Assembly: GCA_040880025.1 (NCBI GenBank) | Contig: JBBDJD010000014.1 | Span: 22,360-86,359, forward strand | Direction of reading: 5' to 3' | Origin: RCIO01 sp040880025 | GTDB lineage: Bacteria; Pseudomonadota; Alphaproteobacteria; Rhizobiales; Rhizobiaceae | Length of the DNA: 64,000 nucleotides | Shown here: in pieces, positions 16,331 to 25,054 of the stretch | Position numbering within the stretch: position 1 is the first letter of the stretch | How the letters are laid out: the number at the start of each line of letters is the position of its first letter | The notes under the pieces: model-generated | Database searches by the model: none | What the model was told of the DNA's origin: nothing | Seen by the model: the letters and a program-made list of their open reading frames with translations, nothing else | Program-made: the position numbers and the translations under genes

Positions 16331-18055
16331 ATGAACAAGCGAGAAGAAACGCCCTCCGCAGACCGCCCCGTCAAGGGCATGCCGGGTGCGGCCCAGAAAT
16401 ACGAACACTATCCGCAGGTTGCGCTCGACGATCGCACCTGGCCCTCGAAACGGATCGAGACCGCGCCGATCTGGTGTTCGGTCGATCTGCGCGACGGCAA
16501 CCAGGCACTCATCGATCCGATGGGGCATGAGCGCAAGGCGCGCATGTTTGCGCTCCTGATCGAGATGGGATTCAAGGAAATCGAGATCGGCTTCCCGTCG
16601 GCCTCGCAGACGGATTTCGACTTTGCCCGCTGGGCGATTACCGAAGCCGGCGTACCTGACGATGTATCCCTTCAGGTCCTGGTCCAGTGCCGCCCGGAAT
16701 TGATCGCGCGCACCTTTGAAGCGCTTGAGGGCGCGCACCATCCCATCGTGCATTTCTACAACTCGACCAGTGAGCTGCAGCGCCGGGTGGTGTTCGAGAA
16801 GGACGTTGCCGGCGTCAAACAGATCGCAACCGACGCGGCCAAGATGATCACCGATATGGCGGCCAAGGTGGGCGGCGGCTACAGGTTCCAGTACTCGCCG
16901 GAGAGCTTTACCGGCACCGAACCGGAGGTGGCGCTGGAGATCTGCAATGCGGTGACCGAGATCGTCGATCCGACGCCGGAAAACAGGCTGATCGTCAATC
17001 TGCCATCGACCGTCGAGATGTCGACGGCCAACATCTATGCCGACCGTATCGAGTGGATGTGCCGCAATCTCGACCGGCGTGACAGACTGATCATCTCTCT
17101 CCACCCACATAACGACCGGGGCACCGGCATCGCGGCCACCGAGCTTGGCCTGATGGCGGGCGCCGACAGGGTGGAAGGAACGCTGTTCGGCAATGGCGAG
17201 CGCACCGGCAATGTCGACGTCGTGACGCTTGCGCTGAACATGTACACCCAGGGTGTCGACCCGAAGCTGGACTGTTCCGACATCACGCGCATGAAGGATG
17301 TGTTCGAGTACTCGAACCAGATGAAGATACCCGAGCGGCATCCCTATGTGGGTGAACTGGTCTACACCGCCTTCTCCGGCTCGCACCAGGACGCGATCAA
17401 CAAGGGCATGAAGGCCATCCGCAAGGCCAACAAGGCGTTGTGGGAAGTGCCGTATCTGCCCATCGATCCGCAAGATGTGGGGCGGACCTACGAGGCGATC
17501 ATCCGTATCAACTCGCAGTCTGGCAAGGGCGGCATCGCCTACGTTCTGCAAGCCGACTACGGGCTCAATCTGCCCAGGAACCTTCAGGTCGAATTCAGCC
17601 AAGAAATACAGGCCATCACCGACAAGGAGGGCCGGGAGCTGCTGTCGAAACGGATATACGACCAGTTTCTCGAAAACTATATCGACCAGCCCGGCGCGAG
17701 GCTCAAATTCGTCGAACACAGGACGATCCCCGATCCCAGCGTGAAAGGCCGCCGGACCGTCGAGGCCACGATTGTCGATGACGGCCGGGAAATGGTGATC
17801 TCGGGTTCCGGCACCGGTCCGATTGATGGTTTTGTCGACGCGCTTTCCAAGCATATCGGGGTCGAACTGTCGGTTGTCGACTATTCCGAACACTCCATGC
17901 AGCGCGGTTCGAACGCAGCCGCAATCTGCTACATGGAAATGGAGCATCCCGGCGGAAAACTGTTCGGCGCGGGTATCAACACCAACATCGTCGCGGCTTC
18001 GCTCGAAGCGGTGGTCTCGGCGGCTAACCGCATTCTCAGACTTACGCCGCAATAG
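16331..18055 (+). CDS. leuA: 2-isopropylmalate synthase
   Basis: The product has 574 residues from ATG 16331, preceded by GGAG (16318-16321). In-frame sequence back to 16256 is poorly conserved-looking, so I reject it. The DRE-TIM metallolyase signature CSVDLRDGNQALIDPM and the metal-binding HPHNDRGTG are present. The C-terminal LeuA allosteric domain includes EHSMQRGSNAAAICYMEME. It condenses acetyl-CoA and 2-ketoisovalerate in leucine synthesis. The QKYEHYPQVALDDRTWPSK start is typical of the longer LeuA form found in actinobacteria and some proteobacteria. Single-gene unit; feedback control by leucine is expected from the regulatory domain. Confidence 0.96.
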   Translation: MNKREETPSADRPVKGMPGAAQKYEHYPQVALDDRTWPSKRIETAPIWCSVDLRDGNQALIDPMGHERKARMFALLIEMGFKEIEIGFPSASQTDFDFARWAITEAGVPDDVSLQVLVQCRPELIARTFEALEGAHHPIVHFYNSTSELQRRVVFEKDVAGVKQIATDAAKMITDMAAKVGGGYRFQYSPESFTGTEPEVALEICNAVTEIVDPTPENRLIVNLPSTVEMSTANIYADRIEWMCRNLDRRDRLIISLHPHNDRGTGIAATELGLMAGADRVEGTLFGNGERTGNVDVVTLALNMYTQGVDPKLDCSDITRMKDVFEYSNQMKIPERHPYVGELVYTAFSGSHQDAINKGMKAIRKANKALWEVPYLPIDPQDVGRTYEAIIRINSQSGKGGIAYVLQADYGLNLPRNLQVEFSQEIQAITDKEGRELLSKRIYDQFLENYIDQPGARLKFVEHRTIPDPSVKGRRTVEATIVDDGREMVISGSGTGPIDGFVDALSKHIGVELSVVDYSEHSMQRGSNAAAICYMEMEHPGGKLFGAGINTNIVAASLEAVVSAANRILRLTPQ

Positions 18056-18074
18056 GCTGGCGCAGCCGATTCTT

Positions 18075-18119
18075 CACAAGGTACGCGTTGTGCACATGGT
18101 GTGCGAACGCGTACTTGTG
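18075..18119. repeat. Imperfect long inverted repeat between leuA and the TPR gene
   Basis: CACAA-GTACGCGTT (18075-18089, one bulged G at 18080) faces AACGCGTAC-TTGTG (18106-18119). Inside them GCACA (18092-18096) faces TGTGC (18100-18104) over a 3-base loop. That gives about 19 base pairs with small bulges and no T-run on either side. It could be an operator for the downstream gene or a stabilising 3' hairpin of the leuA message. Confidence 0.6.
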
Positions 18120-18176
18120 CGGCTACTAATCAAGCGTATGATCTCATATCCTACGTGACGGAAGGGAGATTGGAGC

Positions 18177-19916
18177 TTGCCGCGCCTGATGTCTCCCACC
18201 GGCGGGGTGGGCGAGGCCCTCGAGAGGGTGCTTGGAAGCGATACGTTTGCCCGATCCGGTCGTGCACGCGACCTTCTGCGTTATCTCGTGTCCCGGGAGC
18301 AGGAAGGCGAAGGCGATGCCCTCAAAGGGTACTCGATTGCTCTGGATGTATTCGGCCGGGACGATGCCTTCGATCCATCGACAGACTCTGTTGTGCGAGT
18401 TCAGGCGCGCCGTCTGCGTGACCTCCTGCAACAATATTATCGGGAGGAAGGCGCTGCTGATCGCCTGAGGATCGAGATTCCGCGCGGAAGCTACGTCCCG
18501 TCCTATTCGCATATGGCGGACGAACGTCCGGACTTGCCGGTCACGCCACCGAAGGGCGCCGCCGACGACGGCTCCGCCGGGTCGCCACAAGTACCGTCCG
18601 ATGCGGACCTGAATGGCAAGGCGGCACGACCGCGCGCGGTCCGGGTGCCGGCCAGCATCCAGCGTGACTTGCGTTTCGTCTGGATCGCGATGAGCGCGGT
18701 TGTCATCCTGCTCGGATTTGTCGCCTATCGGGTCGGGTTTGGCAGTTCGGACGTGCTTGTTCCCCGTCCGGGCGGCGTGGGCGAAATCACCAGCGCGGTT
18801 TCCACTTCTCTGCCGACGATCCACGTCGACGCTGATCCCCCGGGGAAAGAGGTCGACCGGGTAGCGGCCATTCTCAGAGGCGCCCTGGCAGGCTTCGATA
18901 CGATCGACTATGTCGCGCGGCCATACAGCGAACCCACGTCAGGGGACGAAAACCGCGCCGTTTTCCTGTTTCAGATTTCACAGGTTCCGGGCGAAACCGA
19001 TGTGAGGATCGAACTGCGGCATGCGCCGACAGCGCGCATCCTGGCCGCGCGGGAAATAGATCCCGCCCGCGCCGAAGACATGATCGCCGATCTTCTGACA
19101 AACATCGCCCCCGCCTCAGGCGTTATATACGCCTACATCAGAAATAGCGGCCTCACGACGCCGCTTACCGACTGCCTGTTGAAGAATGACTACTATTATC
19201 GCGATCCCGGCGACGCGCTGTTCATTGTCGCATATGACTGCATGACCGCGCTGGAAAGCGCCGGCTTGCGGTCCCCCCTGGTCTACTCCGAACTGGCCTC
19301 GCTGGAATTGCAGGGCATCGTCAACAGGTACGACTACGCAAAGGACTTCACCCGCGAAGGCGCCATGGAATGCGCGCGACGGGCTATCCAGATGGGTCCG
19401 ACCAGCCCCTACGCGCATCGCGCATATGGCTATCTGCTGCAGCGGCTGGGCAATGACAGTGAAGGTCTCGTATGGGTGCGCAAGGCCTATGAGTTGAACC
19501 CGTACGACCTCAGCATGGCCGCTTCTTATGCGTACGCCCTTGTCTTTTCGGGCAATTACAGGGAAGGGGCGCCGATCCTGGAGCGCGCCGTGCGTGCTTC
19601 CAGCGCGCATCCGGGTTGGTGGGATTATGCCCTGTTTCTCGCCATGTTCATGCTAGGCGAGAAGGAAAAGGCGGCAAACGCCACGCTTGCGCTGGCGCCC
19701 ACACAGCGTGCGCACTACCTCGCGGCGAGGATGATTGTGGCGCACCAGGCGGGCGATATTGCCAAGGCCGACGAATTGCGGTCCATGATTGTCGAGCGGT
19801 ATCCGCTGTTTGCAGCTGATCCCCGTAGTTTCTTCACGCGGGCCCAATATCCCAAGGATCTGACCGACAAGTTCATCGAGGCGATCGTCGCTGCCGGGCT
19901 GGTTTCCGCCAGCTGA
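18177..19916 (+). CDS. Membrane-anchored TPR protein with regulator-like N-terminal domain
   Basis: The product has 579 residues. TTG 18177 has GGGAG eight bases upstream; ATG 18189 is the alternative. Residues 15-105 (FARSGRARDLLRYLVSREQEG, LDVFGRDDAFDPSTDSVVR, RLRDLLQQYY, IPRGSYVP) form an N-terminal domain I know from rhizobial adenylate-cyclase-like and other TPR proteins, possibly a winged-helix-like sensor domain. One transmembrane helix follows at about 162-182 (FVWIAMSAVVILLGFVAYRV). The C-terminal half has TPR-like helical pairs (YAHRAYGYLLQRLGNDSEGL and WVRKAYELNPYDLSMAASYAY). A cytoplasmic N-terminus and periplasmic TPRs suggest transmembrane signalling. No cyclase domain is present. 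Confidence 0.75.
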   Translation: MPRLMSPTGGVGEALERVLGSDTFARSGRARDLLRYLVSREQEGEGDALKGYSIALDVFGRDDAFDPSTDSVVRVQARRLRDLLQQYYREEGAADRLRIEIPRGSYVPSYSHMADERPDLPVTPPKGAADDGSAGSPQVPSDADLNGKAARPRAVRVPASIQRDLRFVWIAMSAVVILLGFVAYRVGFGSSDVLVPRPGGVGEITSAVSTSLPTIHVDADPPGKEVDRVAAILRGALAGFDTIDYVARPYSEPTSGDENRAVFLFQISQVPGETDVRIELRHAPTARILAAREIDPARAEDMIADLLTNIAPASGVIYAYIRNSGLTTPLTDCLLKNDYYYRDPGDALFIVAYDCMTALESAGLRSPLVYSELASLELQGIVNRYDYAKDFTREGAMECARRAIQMGPTSPYAHRAYGYLLQRLGNDSEGLVWVRKAYELNPYDLSMAASYAYALVFSGNYREGAPILERAVRASSAHPGWWDYALFLAMFMLGEKEKAANATLALAPTQRAHYLAARMIVAHQAGDIAKADELRSMIVERYPLFAADPRSFFTRAQYPKDLTDKFIEAIVAAGLVSAS

Positions 19917-20004
19917 TCGCCGCCGACGCCATTCCGCACATCCCGGATACTCTTTACCGTCAAGCGCGACCGTGCTTTGTCGCCCGACCGACAGAGGGGA
20001 AGTT

Positions 20005-20757
20005 ATGAAACTGTTCGCGCGCGAAGCCGGGACGGCCGGTGAAACCGTCATTCTGGTCCATGGATTTGCAGGAAGCCATGCGATCTGGCGGGAAGTGGCG
20101 CCGATATTGGCGCGCACTCATCGTGTGCTGGCCTATGATTTGCCAGGCCATGGCAACTCTCATCCATGGGCGGAAACCGGCAAGCCCAAGGTCGCGGTGC
20201 GCGCGCTGCTTGCCGATCTGCGCGAACGGGGCATTGAACGGTTCCACCTCGCCGGCCATTCGATGGGAGGCGCCATCTCGGCGCTGATGGCGCTGGCGGA
20301 GCCTGAACGCATCGCTTCCATGACGCTGTTTGCACCTGGCGGATTTGGCCCCGAAATCAACGCAAGACTGTTGGGACGCTTCGCCTCGGCAACAAGTGCG
20401 AGCGACATACGCAATTGCCTGGAGGCCATGACCGGATGGCATACGCCGGTCGACGACGCAGTTGTTACCGAAGAGGTCACGTTGCGGGCGCGCGAGGGCC
20501 AGCCCGAAGCGCTGAAGGCCCTGGCGGATGCGATCACGCGCGACGGCAGGCAGGGCGCGATCCCGCGCGACCAGCTCGCAGGCCTTGCCATGCCGGTAGC
20601 CGTTGCCTGGGGAACAATCGACAATGTGCTTCCCGTGTCACAGACGGACGGCCTGCCGCCGCATTTCGCGCTGCATCTGTTGCCCAATGTCGGCCACATG
20701 CTTCCCAGTGAAGTGCCCGATTTCGCCGCCGCGCTCATAGCACACACCGCGCGGTAG
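20005..20757 (+). CDS. Alpha/beta hydrolase
   Basis: The product has 250 residues from ATG 20005 behind GAGGGGA. The fold signatures are clear: oxyanion region LVHGFAGSHAIW, nucleophile elbow LAGHSMGGA (Ser about residue 88), acid in WGTIDNVLPV and catalytic His in VGHMLPSE. There is no signal peptide. The substrate is not predictable; such enzymes act on esters, lactones or C-C bonds. Monocistronic by spacing. Confidence 0.88.
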   Translation: MKLFAREAGTAGETVILVHGFAGSHAIWREVAPILARTHRVLAYDLPGHGNSHPWAETGKPKVAVRALLADLRERGIERFHLAGHSMGGAISALMALAEPERIASMTLFAPGGFGPEINARLLGRFASATSASDIRNCLEAMTGWHTPVDDAVVTEEVTLRAREGQPEALKALADAITRDGRQGAIPRDQLAGLAMPVAVAWGTIDNVLPVSQTDGLPPHFALHLLPNVGHMLPSEVPDFAAALIAHTAR

Positions 20758-20865
20758 GTCCGCGCCCGCTGCTGCGTAAACCTTATTGACGCACTGCACA
20801 CACAGAACCGCCCCAATGTGATAAGAATTTGTTTACCTTAGTTTTGGGGATCGGAATCTGGTGCC

Positions 20866-21486
20866 ATGAGCGAGAACACCGAAAAAGCAATCGAACAGGA
20901 CAATGTTCGCAGGCTGTCGGCCGCGATCCTGGAGGTCAAGACGGCGCTGGCGGATCGCGATGACGTGGTTCACGAAATCCGCGACGTTCAGCGGGCGCGG
21001 CTGGAATTGCTTCAGCAGGAACTTCAGGATGTCATCGACGACGCGCCCGACGACACATTCGACTTCGCGATTTCATCGGGCGAGCAGCCGCGTTTATGGA
21101 TAGACGCTGTCGCGCATGTAGCTCTGGGCCGTGACAGGCGGACTTACCGCTTTGTGCGCGATACACGCGCCGGCCGCGTGGTGCTGGCGGAATCCGGCGA
21201 AATGGAGCCGGTCGCCAACGCAGTCACGCGCTATGTCGCGGAGCGGATCGTCGAGCGGCTGCGGCAGCTTGAAGAAGCGCCTGACCAGCGGGCTGCGGAC
21301 AGCCCGGCTCCGACAGCGCCTGGTCTCGCCGGCTCGCGTGACAGCGGAGCCGAGAAAGACCGCATGGGTGAGATATTCTCCGGATTTTCCTTGATCGTTA
21401 TCGGGGCGATTGTCGGCGTCGCAGTCACGGTCGCCCTGCTGCGCGACCGCATACCTGAGATCAACACGCTGTTGGGTATCGGCTGA
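20866..21486 (+). CDS. Uncharacterised protein with C-terminal membrane anchor
   Basis: The product has 206 residues from ATG 20866. Residues 1-55 are a charged coiled-coil-like helix (EVKTALADRDDVVHEIRDVQ). The middle contains FDFAISSGEQPRLWIDAVAHVALGRDRRTYRFV, a beta-rich module. A disordered Pro/Ala linker leads to one transmembrane helix near residues 172-195 (IFSGFSLIVIGAIVGVAVTV). The tail-anchored arrangement is clear from the sequence, and the family looks restricted to alphaproteobacteria from memory. Function unknown. Confidence 0.7.
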   Translation: MSENTEKAIEQDNVRRLSAAILEVKTALADRDDVVHEIRDVQRARLELLQQELQDVIDDAPDDTFDFAISSGEQPRLWIDAVAHVALGRDRRTYRFVRDTRAGRVVLAESGEMEPVANAVTRYVAERIVERLRQLEEAPDQRAADSPAPTAPGLAGSRDSGAEKDRMGEIFSGFSLIVIGAIVGVAVTVALLRDRIPEINTLLGIG

Positions 21487-21492
21487 TCCGGA

Positions 21493-22422
21493 TCAGGCGT
21501 GTTTTCTTGCGGAATTCGCGATTGAGCCAAGATCTTCGGCCGACATCGTCACCGGTTCGATCGCGGTTCCGGCCAAACCCCTTCGCTGGAGTTTGACGGA
21601 CCATTTGCCTGGTTCGCCGTCGATGTCGAACAGATTGTACTGCGCCGCCGGCTTCGAGCTGCCGGGTCCCTGACCGGCCGCGGGCACGCCGACAACCGGA
21701 ACCGGCCCATCCTTGCTATCGATCCAGTGTGTGGTCGCCAAGTGGGTGTGTCCGTGCAGGACAAGTTCGGCGCCATGGGCGCGGATGACATTCTGAAACC
21801 GTCGGATCCCGAACAGGCGTTTGCGGGTAGCCGTCGCGCCGCGAACAGGCGGATGGTGGATCAGGATAACGCGGAACAGGCCATCGGCCGCGGCTTTCCG
21901 CAGCAGTTCCGCCAGTCCCTTTGCCTGTACGGATGAGAATGTCCCGCTTGCCATGAACGGCGCCGTGGCCTGCGCCGAGGAGGCGCCGATCAGTCCGAGC
22001 GGACCTCGCCGGTGAAGGTAGGGGAACGCGTGGCGCGTGGTGCTTTTCGGCCGATCGTCCGGTTTCATCCAGCGCGCCCATGACCTGCAGGCCTTGTCGA
22101 GCGCCCCCGGCACGTAGGCGTCGTGATTTCCAGGGACGAGCGAAACGCGCTCCACGGGTCCCAGCGATTCCAGCCAGATACTGGCCATCTCCAGTTCGGC
22201 ATCAAGCGCGAGATTGACGAGATCGCCAGTGATGGCGATGTGGTCCGGCTGAAAATGCTCCATATCCGACAGAAGGCGTTCGGTTACGCCTTCATGGATA
22301 TTTCTGCGCCGATTGCGATGCCAGTTTACGTAGCCGGTGATCCGCTTGGAGGCGAGTTGGCGATAGGTTACACCGGGAAGCGGGCCGAGATGGATGTCGG
22401 AGAAATGTGCGAGGCGGAACAT
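21493..22422 (-). CDS. Calcineurin-like metallophosphoesterase
   Basis: The product has 309 residues from ATG at 22422. All metal-binding blocks of the superfamily are seen: FSDIHLG at the start, ITGDLVN, VPGNHDAY, and the later HHPPV and LHGHTH motifs. No signal peptide or membrane segment is present. The family includes cyclic-nucleotide and phospholipid-related phosphodiesterases (CpdA/LpxH-like); the substrate cannot be assigned. It converges with the preceding gene (6 bases between stops). Confidence 0.92.
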   Translation of the reverse strand: MFRLAHFSDIHLGPLPGVTYRQLASKRITGYVNWHRNRRRNIHEGVTERLLSDMEHFQPDHIAITGDLVNLALDAELEMASIWLESLGPVERVSLVPGNHDAYVPGALDKACRSWARWMKPDDRPKSTTRHAFPYLHRRGPLGLIGASSAQATAPFMASGTFSSVQAKGLAELLRKAAADGLFRVILIHHPPVRGATATRKRLFGIRRFQNVIRAHGAELVLHGHTHLATTHWIDSKDGPVPVVGVPAAGQGPGSSKPAAQYNLFDIDGEPGKWSVKLQRRGLAGTAIEPVTMSAEDLGSIANSARKHA

Positions 22423-22486
22423 CAGTCCTTTCTAGTCACAGGATGCGCAAAGGCAATCCGTGCAGCGGCAGCCGGATCGTCATTTC

Positions 22487-22987
22487 ATGGATGAAATGAC
22501 GGGTTCACCGGAACCTCGGCAGAGCGGCTGGCCACGGTTCCGCTCGAAGCTGTTTCATCTGGTTTTTCTCTTCCGCCGGCCGATGACGCTGGGTGTGCGC
22601 ATCCTCGTTCACGATACTCGGGCCAACGCAGTCTTCCTTGTGCGGCACACCTATGTCCCCGGATTTCAGCTTCCCGGCGGCGGGGTCGAAACCGGGGAGA
22701 CGGTTCATCAGGCCCTGGAACGTGAACTCATGGAGGAAGCCAATATCCGGCTGACAAGGGAACCGGCCCTGGTCTCGGTTCATTTCAACGGCCATATCAG
22801 CAAGCGCGACCATGTCATGCTGTTTGTCGCACGCGACTACAGTCAGGACGCCGCCAAGTCGCCCGACAGGGAAATCGCCGAAGCGGGCTTTTTTCCGATC
22901 GACGCCTTGCCGGCCGATACAACGTCCGGCACACGGCGGAGGCTCGCCGAAATTTTCGGCGGAGCGAAAGTCTCGTCCCACTGGTAA
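22487..22987 (+). CDS. Nudix hydrolase
   Basis: The product has 166 residues from ATG 22487 (another in-frame ATG at 22496). The Nudix box is present as GGGVETGETVHQALERELME followed by EANI, so the usual Gly in the EExG ending is replaced by Asn; the metal-binding REL..EE core is intact. The upstream RPMTLGVRILVHDTRANAVFLVRHTYVPGFQLPG strand pair is typical. It hydrolyses a nucleoside-diphosphate-linked substrate not identifiable here. It is divergent from the metallophosphoesterase gene. Confidence 0.88.
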   Translation: MDEMTGSPEPRQSGWPRFRSKLFHLVFLFRRPMTLGVRILVHDTRANAVFLVRHTYVPGFQLPGGGVETGETVHQALERELMEEANIRLTREPALVSVHFNGHISKRDHVMLFVARDYSQDAAKSPDREIAEAGFFPIDALPADTTSGTRRRLAEIFGGAKVSSHW

Positions 22988-23264
22988 CGCCGGCGATAAC
23001 GGCGAAGTGAGCGGCTCGCCCAAAGACAGTCGCATTTACCGCCTCCCATAAGCGTGTGGGAGTGCATGCTGTGGAACGGACAACCTTCAACCCGAGTCAA
23101 GTCGAACGCAGGCGCATCGCGGTGTGGACGCCGTGGGGCACGGTCCCGACCCTGAAGGCGCGGTCAAAGCGCGGCCGTGAGCTGACTTGTGACAAACAGA
23201 TCATCCGCCACGAAGGCGAACGGCTTCGCGGAAAGCCGCGCTCCGGATAGCCGCTTTCGGAGCG

Positions 23265-24254
23265 TCAGGCCGCGGCCTTCAGCCTGTCGCGGTCATGCGG
23301 CGCATCGAAATCAAGTTCCGGTCCGACCGGCACGATGCGGGTCGGATTGACGCTCTCGTGGCTGCCGTAATAGTGCGCCTTGATGTTGTGCATGTTCACC
23401 GTGTCGGCGACGCCGGGCACCTGATAAAGCTCGCGCAGATAATTCGACAGGCTCGGATAGTCGGCGATCCGGCGCAGGTTGCACTTGAAGTGCGAATAGT
23501 AGACCGCGTCGAAACGGACCAGCGTCGTGAACAGACGCCAATCGGCCTCGGTCTGCGTGTCGCCGACCAGATAGCGGTGGCGCGCCAGCCGATCCTCGAT
23601 CGTGTCGAGAGCGGCAAACAGTTCACCGAAGGCTTCCTCATACGCTTCCTGCGTGGTGGCGAAGCCGCTGCGATAAACGCCATTGTTGATCGCGGGGTAG
23701 ACGAGGTCGTTGATGGAGTCGATATCGCCGCGCAACTGCTCGGGATAGAAGTCCAGCGATGCATCGCCCCACTCATCGAACGCGCTGTTGAGCATGCGGA
23801 TGATCTCTGACGACTCATTGGAGACGATGGTTTCCTGCTTGCGGTCCCACAGAACCGGAACCGACACCCGTCCGCTATAGTCCGGGTCGGCCTTGGTGTA
23901 GATCTGGTGGAGGAAATCCTTGCCGTAGAGGTTGTCGCCCGTGGCGCCATCTTCGGCAACGAAGGTCCAGCCATCCTTGCCCATGAAGTGGTGGACGACT
24001 GAGCTGGAAATGACATCTTCCAGCTTCTTCAGCTTGCGGAAGATCATCGTACGGTGGGCCCACGGGCAGGCATGCGCGACGTAGAGATGGTAGCGGCCGG
24101 GTTCGGCCTTGAAACCACGCTCTCTGCCTTCCGCCGGTTGCCCGTCGCGGGTCACCCAGTCGCGCCATTGCGTCTCGACGCGCTGGAAACGGCCGCCGGT
24201 CTTCTTTGTATTGCTTGGTACGTCCTGCCAGACGCCGTCGACGAGCATGCCCAT
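23265..24254 (-). CDS. Glutathionyl-hydroquinone reductase (Xi-class GST, YqjG/ECM4 type)
   Basis: The product has 329 residues from ATG at 24254, with AAGGA seven bases upstream; an earlier in-frame ATG at 24278 is less likely. The N-terminal thioredoxin-like domain carries the catalytic cysteine in HACPWAHRT, as in the Xi class. FMGKDGWTF, NLYGKDFLHQIY and VPVLWDRKQETIVSNESSEIIR are family-specific blocks. The C-terminal all-helical domain ends with HNIKAHYYGSHESVNPTRIVPVGP. It removes glutathione from glutathionyl-hydroquinones in the cytosol. Length is normal. Confidence 0.92.
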   Translation of the reverse strand: MGMLVDGVWQDVPSNTKKTGGRFQRVETQWRDWVTRDGQPAEGRERGFKAEPGRYHLYVAHACPWAHRTMIFRKLKKLEDVISSSVVHHFMGKDGWTFVAEDGATGDNLYGKDFLHQIYTKADPDYSGRVSVPVLWDRKQETIVSNESSEIIRMLNSAFDEWGDASLDFYPEQLRGDIDSINDLVYPAINNGVYRSGFATTQEAYEEAFGELFAALDTIEDRLARHRYLVGDTQTEADWRLFTTLVRFDAVYYSHFKCNLRRIADYPSLSNYLRELYQVPGVADTVNMHNIKAHYYGSHESVNPTRIVPVGPELDFDAPHDRDRLKAAA

Positions 24255-24529
24255 GAAGCAGTCCTTTCGTTTCATCACGATGTAGGGGAGGCGGGCCTGG
24301 TGCGAAAGACTTGTCCGGTGAACTCTCCGTCAACGGTTGCTGCTGCGACCGGACGTGCTGATTGCGCGGCGCAAAAAACGGTGCTAGGCGTCCTGCGCTC
24401 TTTTCCGGGGGATAGCGTGAGCTTGGTGACCTGTTTCCAGCGACGATGAATGGGTGGCCGCGCCTGATACGGCGCGACATTGCGCGGGGCAATTGCGCCC
24501 CTGTCCCTTTCGCGAACGGAAACAATGCG

Positions 24530-25048
24530 ATGAGCATCACGGATGTTGTTTATCTGCCGGAAGAACCGGCACATGATCCAGCCATAGAAGAAATCAACGA
24601 AGAGGCGTTCGGTCCGGGGCGTTTCACCCGCGCCGCCTACAGGATTCGCGAAGGCGGTCCGCACGACCTCGCCCTATCGTTCGTGGCGGTGGTTGGAAGC
24701 GAGGTTGTCGCGTCGGTTCGCATGACGCATGTCGCGGCCGGTGGGGGACGGGCGCTGCTGCTCGGGCCGCTGGCGGTGCGCCCCGCACACAAGAATCTCG
24801 GCATCGGGCGCAAGCTCGTGCGGATCGCTGTCGATGCCGCGGCACAAGCCGGTCATGGCGTTGTGCTGCTGGTCGGGGATGCGCCCTATTACGAGCCGCT
24901 CGGCTTCCAGAGGGTGCCTTCTGGCCAGATGGCGATGCCGCGCCCGGTAGATCCCGGCCGCTTCCTCGCCAATGAGATCATTGCCGGCTCGCTCGACACG
25001 CTGCGCGGTGATGTCGTCCACGCCAATCTGGCCAAAGCCGCCTGCTGA
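24530..25048 (+). CDS. GNAT family N-acetyltransferase
   Basis: The product has 172 residues from ATG 24530. The acetyl-CoA binding core is seen in LLLGPLAVRPAHKNLGIGRKLVRIAVDAA, with the canonical R/Q-x-x-G-x-G/A loop here as HKNLGIGRK. LLVGDAPYYEPLGFQRV is the usual beta5-alpha4 region. It resembles the YhbS-like predicted acetyltransferases. The substrate is unknown. Confidence 0.9.
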   Translation: MSITDVVYLPEEPAHDPAIEEINEEAFGPGRFTRAAYRIREGGPHDLALSFVAVVGSEVVASVRMTHVAAGGGRALLLGPLAVRPAHKNLGIGRKLVRIAVDAAAQAGHGVVLLVGDAPYYEPLGFQRVPSGQMAMPRPVDPGRFLANEIIAGSLDTLRGDVVHANLAKAAC

Positions 25049-25054
25049 CGCGCT

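Noticed and set aside
16230..16334. 34-codon frame overlapping the leuA ATG as a possible leucine leader peptide
   Set aside because: No ribosome-binding site at suitable distance, only three scattered Leu codons, no terminator between it and leuA.
16271..18052. 593-codon frame antisense to leuA
   Set aside because: Shadow of leuA with Arg/His/Asp-rich low-information sequence and no ribosome-binding site.
11674..18114. GCGAACGCGTAC shared by the trp leader (11674-11685) and the repeat after leuA (18103-18114)
   Set aside because: Many 12-mers recur by chance in 64 kb; the contexts differ, so no common regulation is claimed.
23056..23250. 64-codon frame between the Nudix and GST genes
   Set aside because: No ribosome-binding site, no domain, ordinary spacer composition.
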